NCBI GenBank assembly: GCA_000403945.1
Contig: APFI01000329.1
Coordinates: 1-13,339 of the forward strand
Reading direction: 5' to 3'
DNA from: Desulfovibrio sp. Dsv1
GTDB taxonomy: Bacteria; Desulfobacterota; Desulfovibrionia; Desulfovibrionales; Desulfovibrionaceae
Length of the DNA: 13,339 nt
Shown here: positions 1-5,416 of the stretch, one piece after another
Layout: the number at the start of each line of letters is the position of its first letter
Position numbering within the stretch: the first letter of the stretch is position 1
Program-made: the position numbers and the translations under genes
Notes under the pieces: model-generated
Told to the model about the DNA's origin: nothing
The model's input: only the letters and a program-made list of their open reading frames with translations
The model's database searches: none

Positions 1-76
1 GAGGTTCCAAAATTGCCCATTGTTCATCTGTTAATCCCTGGTATTTGCGCATGAAATTCGATGACACGATTTTCAT
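1..76 (-). CDS. IS5-family (DUF4096-type) transposase, N-terminal fragment cut by the window edge
   Basis: Read on the minus strand from ATG at 76, the frame gives MKIVSSNF followed by MRKYQGLTDEQWAILEP, running off the window at base 1. The LTDEQWAILEP stretch is typical of the N-terminal domain of IS5-family DDE transposases. A second in-frame ATG at 52 (MRKYQG) is an alternative start; neither has a strong ribosome-binding site (AGAAAAAG precedes the first). This stretch is clearly more AT-rich than the genes to its right, as expected for an insertion sequence. The catalytic domain lies outside the window, so completeness cannot be judged. I could not find the element's terminal inverted repeat to the right of the start. 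Confidence 0.72.
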   Translation of the reverse strand, partial: MKIVSSNFMRKYQGLTDEQWAILEP

Positions 77-341
77 GACTTTTTCTGGAATTATGAAATG
101 ACTTCTATAGTTTTGCGCGCCTGTTTTTCCGCAAGTGTCAGGTGAAAGCAGCGTATGTGAAATTTTTCAATCGCGCCGTCCGGCGTCCGGGCGGCGGCCG
201 GAATCAGGCGGGCTTGCCAGCGGGTCTGCCAGCGGCTAATAAAGAGAAAAGGAAATCCGGTCGCCCGTACGCGGCCGGGGCGTGTATTAAGATGTGCCGG
301 ACCGGCTTCAGCAGGCCCGGCCGTCGCGAGAGGAGCCCACA
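77..341. other. Intergenic region between the transposase start and the Yip1-like gene
   Basis: This 265-bp stretch contains the upstream edge of the insertion sequence, AT-rich to about base 165, and then GC-rich leader DNA for the gene starting at 342. A short direct repeat of GCCAGCGG occurs at 216-223 and 228-235. I see no convincing -35/-10 pair and no reading frame with protein-like composition. The junction between mobile element and host DNA probably lies here but cannot be fixed from this sequence alone. Confidence 0.5.
328..335 (+). promoter_or_regulatory. Ribosome-binding site that decides the GTG start at 342
   Basis: GAGAGGAG lies six bases before GTG at 342. It favours this start over the in-frame ATG at 294, which would add 16 residues of low-complexity sequence before the zinc ribbon. 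Confidence 0.7.
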
Positions 342-1367
342 GTGAATATTATCTGCCCGCAGTGCGGCTTGAGCCGAGAACTGCCCGCCGACCGTCTGCC
401 GCCCGCCCGCGCGGTCATCGCCACCTGCCCAAAATGCGCCTGCCGCTTCCGCTTTTCGGCCGAGGCCGGAGTACTGGAAACTCTCGACGTGCCGGCGGCG
501 CGTGCCGCCGCGCCCGGTGAGGACGACCCTCTGCCGCCCGGTGCCATTGTGCCGGGCCGAGGCCCGGCACATACGGCGGCCGAAATCGCCGACACGATGG
601 AAGGCGGCGGGCGGCGGAACGGGTCCGCGCCGGATCATCCGGAACAGCCCGAACCGGAAGAAGAGGACATCCGCCGGACAGCCAGCCGGGCTTATGCCCG
701 TGAAGCCGCCCGCTTGGATCCGGAGACGGAGCGGGGCGCCGGGAACGCCGTTGAGGCCAATCCCTGGGAAACGGCCCCCGGACGCGATGGCTGGCCAGCT
801 GCCTTTTACCAGACGGCCATGCAGGTCATGTTCGCCGCGCCGCGCTTTTTCGGCGCGCTCAACCCGGAAGCCCCGCAACTGCGGGCCTTGAGTTTTTACC
901 TTGTTGTCTGTATTTTTCAGACAGTGGTGGAGCGCTTCTGGGGCGGCATGCTCCTGTCCATCATGGCTCCCAGCGCGGCCACGGATCCGCAACTGGGGAA
1001 AATGCTGGCCCTGCTGGCTCCGCAGACCAATCTGGCCATGACCCTGCTGCTGCGCACGGCCCTGCTGGTCCTGCAACTCTATGTTTTCAGCGCCCTGGTC
1101 CATCTGGCCTACCGTTTTGTCGCGCCGGACCGGACAAGTTTTCCCCTGGTGTTCCAGATCATGTCTTACAGTTCGGCCCCGGCGCTGCTCTGTGTCATTC
1201 CGGGCTTGGGCTCCCTGGCGGGAATGATCTGGGGGCTGGCCTGCATGGCGGTGGGCTGCCGCGCGGCCCTGCGCCTGAACTGGCCGCAGACCCTGCTGGG
1301 TTTTGTGCCGGTCTGTCTGGTGATGGCTCCCATGCTCCTGCAATTGCTCTCCGCAGTTAAATCCTGA
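342..1367 (+). CDS. Zinc-ribbon/Yip1-like integral membrane protein
   Basis: The predicted 341-residue protein begins with a zinc ribbon made of two CxxC pairs (C5/C8 in CPQCG and C29/C32 in CPKC), of the MJ0042 finger-like type. A long acidic, Gly/Pro/Glu-rich linker follows (about 50-150), then a membrane domain with hydrophobic segments near 183-208, 230-257, 268-304 and 317-338. That arrangement fits the Yip1 domain family. The zinc ribbon should be cytoplasmic and the C-terminal half in the inner membrane. The start is GTG at 342 because GAGAGGAG (328-335) lies six bases upstream and the first CxxC follows at once; an upstream ATG at 294 in the same frame has no such site. The next gene starts within about 10 bases, so the genes are probably co-transcribed. 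The molecular role is unknown; bacterial Yip1-domain proteins are poorly characterised. Confidence 0.8.
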   Translation: MNIICPQCGLSRELPADRLPPARAVIATCPKCACRFRFSAEAGVLETLDVPAARAAAPGEDDPLPPGAIVPGRGPAHTAAEIADTMEGGGRRNGSAPDHPEQPEPEEEDIRRTASRAYAREAARLDPETERGAGNAVEANPWETAPGRDGWPAAFYQTAMQVMFAAPRFFGALNPEAPQLRALSFYLVVCIFQTVVERFWGGMLLSIMAPSAATDPQLGKMLALLAPQTNLAMTLLLRTALLVLQLYVFSALVHLAYRFVAPDRTSFPLVFQIMSYSSAPALLCVIPGLGSLAGMIWGLACMAVGCRAALRLNWPQTLLGFVPVCLVMAPMLLQLLSAVKS

Positions 1368-1377
1368 GGCTATGGGC

Positions 1378-1722
1378 ATGGCCCGGTTCTGGCGGGGGGT
1401 TCGCTTTTTATGGCATGAATTTTGCAAACATCGAAAATATGGCGCGGCGATCCGGCCCAAGGGCATCCGTTCCCAGGCCGCGGAACTGGGCCATCTGGCG
1501 GAACTTGCCGGCAGAAGCGTGCCCCTAGCCGGGCTGGATGCGCGTCATCTGGCGGAACTGGCGCAGGCCATGGCGCATCTCGTCGAGATGACCCGCACTG
1601 CGGATTTCTGCCGCATTTCTGCCGACAGACGCCTTGCCCTGCACGACAACCTGCGCGAAGCGCGGGAAAACTTGCTCGCCTCCGTACAGAAGGCGGGCCT
1701 AGCCTCGGAGAAACCGCAATGA
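1378..1722 (+). CDS. Small helical protein of unknown function
   Basis: I do not recognise this family. The product is about 114 residues, basic at the N-terminus (MARFWRGVRF) and then strongly helical, rich in Ala, Leu, Glu and Arg, with no signal peptide or membrane segment. HLAELA occurs twice about 18 residues apart (GHLAELAGRS and RHLAELAQAM). Start choice: GAGG at 1366-1369 is eight bases before ATG 1378 but only two before the in-frame ATG 1372, so 1378 is preferred. It sits 10 bases after the Yip1-like gene, and its TGA overlaps the ATG of the lipoprotein gene (ATGA at 1719-1722). This translational coupling supports a real gene and a shared function with its neighbours. It could be a soluble accessory factor; that is only inference. 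Confidence 0.68.
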   Translation: MARFWRGVRFLWHEFCKHRKYGAAIRPKGIRSQAAELGHLAELAGRSVPLAGLDARHLAELAQAMAHLVEMTRTADFCRISADRRLALHDNLREARENLLASVQKAGLASEKPQ

Positions 1723-2474
1723 AGCCCTTGCCCCGGCGTATCCGCGTTTTGCTGTCGGGCCTGTTTCCGGCCCTGTTTCTGATCCCGTTTTTTGCGCTTG
1801 CCGCCGGTTGCGCCACCAGCCCGGACGACAGCCGCTCTTCCATATCGTTGGCGGGGGATTTCAGCACGCCCATCCAGATCCAGATCGACAATTTCGTGCG
1901 CCGCCAGCCTCCCGCCGTTTATGTGTCCCCGCGCGGCCGGCTGGACCAGCGTCCGCGCGCGCTCTTCGTGCCCTTGCGCGCCGTACAGCAAATCAGCAAC
2001 GCCGTGAGTTTCAGTGAAATGCTCTCACGCCAGGTCTGGCAGATCTGGCTCTCGCTCAATGCCTTTGAAGTTCTGGAATACGCGCCCGAGGCCGGTCCCT
2101 TTAACCGTTCTCGCGCTCTGGCCCTGGCCCGGCAGCGCGGAGCCGAGCTTCTGGTGGGCGGCTATATCAACCATTATATGGACGGCGGTTCCGGCGGCGA
2201 CAGTTCCTTGTCTCTGGTCCTTGAAGTCTATGACGTGAAAACCGGCGTCCAGCTCTGGTCCTTGGCGCAGGGCGGCACGATGGAAGCGCGCCAGGTGCAT
2301 GATTTTTATCTCTTTTCCATCAAGGAGCGCAATCCGGCGGACCCGTCTGGGCTCATCGCGCGCACTCTGGCCTGGGATATGGGCCGGGTGGTGCTGGCCT
2401 GGGTGGACCCGGCCGCCGCGCGCAAGCGTGACCCCTCCATACTGGACAGCGTGTTCGGGCGGAAAGCCTTCTGA
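1719..2474 (+). CDS. Outer-membrane-type lipoprotein with a CsgG/TolB-N/LpoB-like fold (tentative)
   Basis: The predicted product has 251 residues. Its signal peptide (residues 1-30) has an RR-containing N-region, a hydrophobic core and the lipobox LAAGC, so Cys31 should be lipidated. Alanine at +2 is compatible with sorting to the outer membrane. The mature part has an alternating strand/helix pattern: RALFVPLRAVQ (80-90), a helix around LSRQVWQIWLSL (102-113), FEVLE (116-120), ARQRGAELLVGGYI (137-150), then LSLVLEVYDVKTGVQLWSL (164-182). This resembles lipoproteins of the CsgG, TolB-N and LpoB type, where the last strand pair reads like 'level of X in Y' motifs; the match is by eye. The frame is open upstream to 1422, but the signal peptide and the ATGA overlap with the previous gene fix the start at 1719. 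It is the last gene before the terminator at 2497-2526. Confidence 0.75.
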   Translation: MKPLPRRIRVLLSGLFPALFLIPFFALAAGCATSPDDSRSSISLAGDFSTPIQIQIDNFVRRQPPAVYVSPRGRLDQRPRALFVPLRAVQQISNAVSFSEMLSRQVWQIWLSLNAFEVLEYAPEAGPFNRSRALALARQRGAELLVGGYINHYMDGGSGGDSSLSLVLEVYDVKTGVQLWSLAQGGTMEARQVHDFYLFSIKERNPADPSGLIARTLAWDMGRVVLAWVDPAAARKRDPSILDSVFGRKAF

Positions 2475-2496
2475 CAGGCTATATGATTTTCAGAAA

Positions 2497-2526
2497 AAAA
2501 GGCGCGTCCGTGAAGGCGCGCCTTTT
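2497..2526 (+). terminator. Rho-independent terminator after the lipoprotein gene
   Basis: A perfect 10-bp stem pairs AAAAGGCGCG (2497-2506) with CGCGCCTTTT (2517-2526) around a 10-base loop. The stem starts 22 bases after the stop codon. A-rich and T-rich flanks make it usable on both strands, though the T tract is short. Confidence 0.72.
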
Positions 2527-2580
2527 GGCGCTGATTGCGGCCGGAAAACAGCGTGAAGCAGCGCGGGGCGGCACAAACAA

Positions 2581-2608
2581 CGAGACCAGCGTAAAACGAC
2601 CGGTCTCG
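2581..2608 (-). terminator. Candidate terminator for the Lar-like minus-strand gene
   Basis: CGAGACC (2581-2587) pairs with GGTCTCG (2602-2608). Read on the minus strand the hairpin lies 43 bases past the stop codon at 2652 and is followed by TTGTTTGT, a plausible T-rich tail. The 14-base loop is long, so confidence is moderate. Confidence 0.5.
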
Positions 2609-2651
2609 CGTGGCGGGTCCGACCGAAAAAGTCTGGAAAAAGAAGAGGGAG

Positions 2652-2975
2652 TCAGCTCTTGAGGTGGCTTTGAGGAGCCACGTTCTCCTTGCTCAGGGAA
2701 GCCAGATCATTTTCCTGAGCCAGGTTGCGGTTCCATGCGCGAATGGCCGCCCCCTGTGAGACGGACCACTGCTGCGAGGTCTGACCGCAGGCGCAGACCA
2801 CGCGCCAGACTTCCTGCCGACGGCCGGGCGGCAACATGGATTCCAGATGGGCATTGATGCCTCCGCAGGCAAGACAGGGGCGGATGTGCGGGTCAAGCTC
2901 CTTCATGGAGGAGACGATAACAGTTTTGCGCCGGCTCCACAAGGGCGCGTATCCCCGCCGGCAGGGCGGAGGCAT
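2652..2975 (-). CDS. Lar-like Cys4 zinc-finger protein (restriction-alleviation family resemblance)
   Basis: A 107-residue protein with C34-x2-C37 (RPCLACGG) and C61-x-C63 (VVCACG), followed by AAIRAWNRN at 76-84. The double-cysteine finger followed by an 'AI.AWNRR'-type ending is the signature of the Lar family, phage or host proteins related to the E. coli Rac-prophage restriction-alleviation protein. Whether this one modulates restriction is not shown; no restriction system lies in the window. Start choice: ATG at 2975 has AAGGAAAA seven to eight bases upstream. The frame continues up to 3035 without a good site. An in-frame ATG at 2906 (MKELDP) would match the usual short family length but is preceded by CTCCTCC, the reverse of a ribosome-binding site. 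Monocistronic, convergent with the lipoprotein operon and divergent from the BOF genes. Confidence 0.68.
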   Translation of the reverse strand: MPPPCRRGYAPLWSRRKTVIVSSMKELDPHIRPCLACGGINAHLESMLPPGRRQEVWRVVCACGQTSQQWSVSQGAAIRAWNRNLAQENDLASLSKENVAPQSHLKS

Positions 2976-3169
2976 TTTATTTTCCTTGCAAAAAACCTGA
3001 AGCCGGTGCGCTTTTCTCCTTTTGGCATGCCTCAAAAAGACACGCCTTCTCTGGGCACGCTAGGCGGACGCGCGCTGACGCTTTCCGGCGCAAGGTGGCT
3101 TCACGGGCGGCAGCGGACGTTGCCGGGATTAAATAAACCCGTGATCCAGTCTGCAATTCAGGAGGTGCC

Positions 3170-3480
3170 ATGCGTTATCTGCTTTCCCTGGCCCTGACGG
3201 CCCTGCTGGCGGCGCCGGTATCCGTCGCTGAAACGGCAAACCCGGCTCCGGGGCCAAAACCGTCGGCGCCGCCGGACGGCGTTCATGGGACTACCGGCAT
3301 CGTGAGCGCGGATACCGTTTCAGGGATGAAAGCGGCAGCATCATGGCGGAGATCAGCCACGAGGTCTTTGCCGGGCGGGAGATCACCCCGGAAAGCCGGG
3401 TGCGGCTGTTCGGAAAACTGAAAAAATATCCCGGCAAACCGTTGCGGGTGGATGTGGGCGTTCTGCAATTGCTGCAATAG
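3170..3480 (+). pseudogene. YgiW/YdeI-type BOF-family gene with internal deletion and frameshift (copy 1)
   Basis: AGGAGGT at 3160-3166 and ATG at 3170 give MRYLLSLALTALLAAPVSVA, a signal peptide nearly identical in layout to the intact copy at 3559. The frame continues to ADTV and then loses homology. Homology resumes in another frame at about 3313 with YRFRDESGS, HEVFAGREITPESRVRL and VDVGVLQLLQ, ending at TAG 3480. Against the intact copy, about 28 residues are missing between ADTV and the YLFKD-equivalent, covering the conserved RDDAPVALIGNIVER strand. The bases GATACCGT at 3311-3318 read as end of ADTV in one frame and as YR in the other, so the deletion probably arose by slippage between short repeats of this sequence. 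A truncated 83-residue product could still be made and exported, but it lacks most of the OB-fold. Confidence 0.82.
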
Positions 3481-3547
3481 CGATTTTTCCCGCATCAATC
3501 ATAGATATCCATCGATTGCCCCAAGAAATTACCATCACTGATGAAAC

Positions 3548-3553
3548 AGGAGG
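3548..3553 (+). promoter_or_regulatory. Ribosome-binding site deciding the BOF gene start
   Basis: AGGAGG lies six bases before ATG 3559 and inside the stretch that would be coding if the upstream ATG at 3541 were used. The signal peptide also begins sensibly at 3559. The broken copy at 3170 has the same AGGAGG-ATGCGTTATCTG layout. Confidence 0.8.
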
Positions 3554-3558
3554 ACACA

Positions 3559-3945
3559 ATGCGTTATCTGTTTACCTTGGTCATGCTGGCCGTGCTGGCT
3601 GCCCCCGCTTACGCGGCGTTTGAAGGCCCCAATTCCGGCCTGAGCATGGGCGGCTTTCAGGGACCCACCGGCGGCGCGCAGGCCGACACGGTGGAAAAGG
3701 CCCGGAATTCCCGGGATGACGCGCCTGTGGCGCTCATCGGCAATATCGTGGAACGCTTGGCCGGCAGCGACGACAAATACCTGTTCAAGGACGCCACGGG
3801 CCAGATCATCGTGGACATCGACCACGAGATTTTCGCGGGCCGCACCGTAACCCCGCAGACCCGGGTGCGCCTGTCCGGCAAGGTGGACAAGGACATGATG
3901 GAACCCATCAAGATTGACGTGAAGGTTCTGGAAATTCTGAAGTAA
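3559..3945 (+). CDS. ygiW: YgiW/YdeI-family periplasmic BOF (OB-fold) stress-tolerance protein, intact copy
   Basis: The product is 128 residues with a signal peptide ending near APAYA (19) and a mature bacterial OB-fold domain. The family hallmarks are all present: GGFQGP (31-36), TVEKARNSRDDAPVALIGNI (44-63), VERLAGSDDKYLFKDATG (64-81), VDIDHEIFAG (85-94), VTPQTRVRLSGKVDKD (97-112) and KIDVKVLEI (118-126). The match in order and spacing to E. coli YgiW is close along the whole length. Such proteins act in the periplasm and are linked to stress tolerance; in Salmonella the family member VisP binds peptidoglycan. AGGAGG (3548-3553) with six-base spacing fixes the start at 3559, not the in-frame ATG at 3541. 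The gene is flanked by two broken paralogues, so it is the sole functional copy here. The symbol is by family, not proven orthology. Confidence 0.9.
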   Translation: MRYLFTLVMLAVLAAPAYAAFEGPNSGLSMGGFQGPTGGAQADTVEKARNSRDDAPVALIGNIVERLAGSDDKYLFKDATGQIIVDIDHEIFAGRTVTPQTRVRLSGKVDKDMMEPIKIDVKVLEILK

Positions 3946-4002
3946 GCAAGGGCGGAAATCGGGGCGGCCCGAGACCTCCCCGGCCGGGCCCGGAGCATGC
4001 AC

Positions 4003-4366
4003 ATGCGTGCACTGGCATTGCTGCTGTTATTGTTTTGCGCCGTGTTTCCGGTTGTGTCGGCGCGGGCCGCCGGATTTGAGGGACCGGGCGTGCCGCCCGT
4101 GGTGACCCGCGCGGCGAACGTGCTGGACGCCCGGGATGACGCACCCTGCGTGCTGGAAGGGCATATCCTGGAAAGGATTCCCTTCCGCAAAAACAGATAT
4201 GTGTTCGGCGACGAGAGCGGTCGCGTGGTGGTAGGAGATCGAAAACGACATTTTCGACCACCTCACCGTCACGCCCCATGACCGGGTCCGCCTTATGGGG
4301 CATGCGGACTGGAGCCGCAAGCGCCCCAATGAAGTGGAAGTGGACGCTCTGGCCCTCATCGACTAA
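4003..4366 (+). pseudogene. YgiW/YdeI-type BOF-family gene with a +1 frameshift (copy 3)
   Basis: From ATG 4003 (GGAG at 3992-3995, seven bases upstream; in-frame ATG 3997 is too close) the frame encodes a signal peptide MRALALLLLLFCAVFPVVSA and BOF motifs FEGPGVPPV, DARDDAPCVLEGHILERIPF and NRYVFGDESGRVVV. At 4231 the frame reads GTA GGA GAT CGA and is lost. Removing the single A at 4233 restores GTG GAG ATC GAA and continues as EIENDIFDHLTVTPHDRVRL, MGHADWSRKR and VEVDALALID to TAA 4366. This is the exact order of motifs in the intact copy at 3559. As given, translation ends 4281 with an out-of-frame tail and lacks the second half of the OB-fold. A sequencing error could also explain one inserted base, but neighbouring genes carry further lesions. 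Confidence 0.82.
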
Positions 4367-4398
4367 ACTGACGGTGTAAATCCGCCGCAAGGTGTGCC

Positions 4399-4575
4399 AT
4401 GCCCGTCTCCCTTCTGTTTATTGAGGACAATGAGGACATCCTCGCCAATTTGTCCGCCTATCTGGAACCGCTGGGTTATGAGCTGGATTGCGCCCGGGCA
4501 TGGTCGGGCCGGACTGGACATGGCAGTGTGGAGCTGTTTTGACTGTATTGTCCTGTACATCATCCGGGTACCTCT
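4399..4575 (+). pseudogene. Response-regulator remnant (OmpR-type receiver start, truncated and frameshifted)
   Basis: ATG 4399 opens a classical receiver: MPVSLLFIEDNEDILANLSA then YLEPLGYELDCAR, with the acidic pair E9-D10 and D13 in place. After codon GCC-CGG an extra C (4499) breaks the frame, giving a TGA soon after. Removing it restores DGRAGLDMAV and leads into FDCIVLYII, which aligns with the FDCIVLDIM-type strand bearing the phosphoacceptor. The aspartate codon is TAC (Tyr) at 4556-4558, so the phosphorylation site is also lost. Homology stops around 4575; the rest of the receiver and the whole DNA-binding domain are absent. It lies 32 bases after the BOF copy 3 stop. The position just after ygiW-type genes matches that of qseB in enterobacteria, but subfamily cannot be proven from about 58 residues. 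Confidence 0.75.
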
Positions 4576-4641
4576 GCGGCGGGGCCGCCTGAACGCTTCG
4601 GGCGTCCCGGAGGGCAAGAGCGGTTTGGCGGAGGAGAGCGT

Positions 4642-5416
4642 CTGGCCGCGTTGCCCGATCCGGCGGGCGCGGAACTGGCCCCGGTGGTGGAGCGACTCTC
4701 GCGCACCACGGCGCACATGTCCGCCACGGTGCGCGCTGTTGCTGCTGGCGCGGCGGCCCGAGGATATTGAGCGCGATTCTCTGGAGCTTGGCTCCGAACT
4801 GCGCGGCCTGATCCGGGAATGCGCGCGGAGCGGGATGCTGCGGCTGGCCGCGCCGGGGAAGGAATGCCCGCCGGAAGCGGGCGGGCCTGTCCTGCCTTTC
4901 GCGGACATGGCGTCTGCGGTGTGGAGCGTGGGCCAGAGGAAACTGGCGGCCATTGTTATCAAGAATCTGCTGGACAACGCCTGCCGCTATACGGAGAATG
5001 GCCGCGTTTATCTGTGTTTGACGCCGGGAATGCTGGAAGTCCGCAACAGCGGTCGCATTCCTGAAGATCTGGATATTTTCGCGTGCGGGGTGCGCGGCAT
5101 GCGGACGGACGGCGTGAGCGGTCCGGCCCGGCAGGCGCGGGAACGCGCCGCCGGTTTCACCGGTGCGGCCGATCCCGTCAATCCGGCGGGTTCAGCTGGC
5201 AGCGGTCTGGGGCTTTCCTTGGCTTTGCGGGCCTGTGAACATCTGGGCTGGCGGATGGAGCGCGGCATGGCCGCGCCGGCGGGAACCGTGTTCCGCGTGC
5301 ATTTCCCTCCGGTTCCCGCCGTGGAAGGAGATGAAGAGTGGAGGCATGGGCGCAACGGAATACGGGCCGTCGCCGTATCTATATCTGGCTGGCGCTGGCC
5401 CTGGCGGCGCTGTTAA
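4642..5416 (+). pseudogene. Sensor histidine-kinase remnant (end of dimerisation helix plus catalytic domain)
   Basis: From 4642 one frame gives LAALPDPAG and ELAPVVERLSRTTAHMSATV, the typical second helix of a HisKA domain. Near 4733 the frame shifts, consistent with loss of one GC pair in a CGCGCG run, and continues with ALLLLARRPEDIE. The catalytic domain follows in one open frame: N-box IKNLLDNACRYT (4958-4993), LEVRNSGRIPEDLDIF around 5032-5082 and G-box GSGLGLSLALRA (5198-5233), then GTVFRVHFPP. Sensor domain, membrane segments and the histidine-bearing HELRTP box are missing, so it cannot autophosphorylate as a normal kinase. The frame runs to TAA 5416, overlapping the adaptor gene at 5338 by 79 bases; the ancestral stop was probably near 5338. 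A fragment with ATP-binding residues could still be translated. Confidence 0.78.
5322..5329 (+). promoter_or_regulatory. Ribosome-binding site for the adaptor gene, inside the kinase remnant
   Basis: The bases TGGAAGGAG end at 5329, eight bases before GTG 5338. The site lies within the 3' end of the kinase frame, so adaptor translation was probably coupled to the kinase gene before it decayed. Confidence 0.6.

Noticed and set aside
216..235. Direct repeat of GCCAGCGG as a possible operator
   Set aside because: Only eight bases, in GC-rich sequence where such repeats arise by chance, and no inverted symmetry or promoter next to it.
142..345. Small basic frame of 67 residues before the Yip1-like gene
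   Set aside because: GTG start without a good ribosome-binding site, low-complexity Arg/Gly/Ala composition, and overlap with the start of the next gene.
1422..2474. Lipoprotein starting at 1422 (350 residues)
   Set aside because: The first 99 codons overlap the coupled small gene in another frame and would bury the signal peptide and lipobox; the real start is 1719.
3541..3558. Upstream start for the intact BOF gene
   Set aside because: It would place the AGGAGG site inside the coding region and add MKQEDT before an otherwise well-formed signal peptide.
4394..5416. A single 340-residue gene spanning the region
   Set aside because: Its first part is out of frame with the receiver homology that begins at 4399, its middle has no homology, and only the end is kinase catalytic domain. 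The open frame is a by-product of several lesions.
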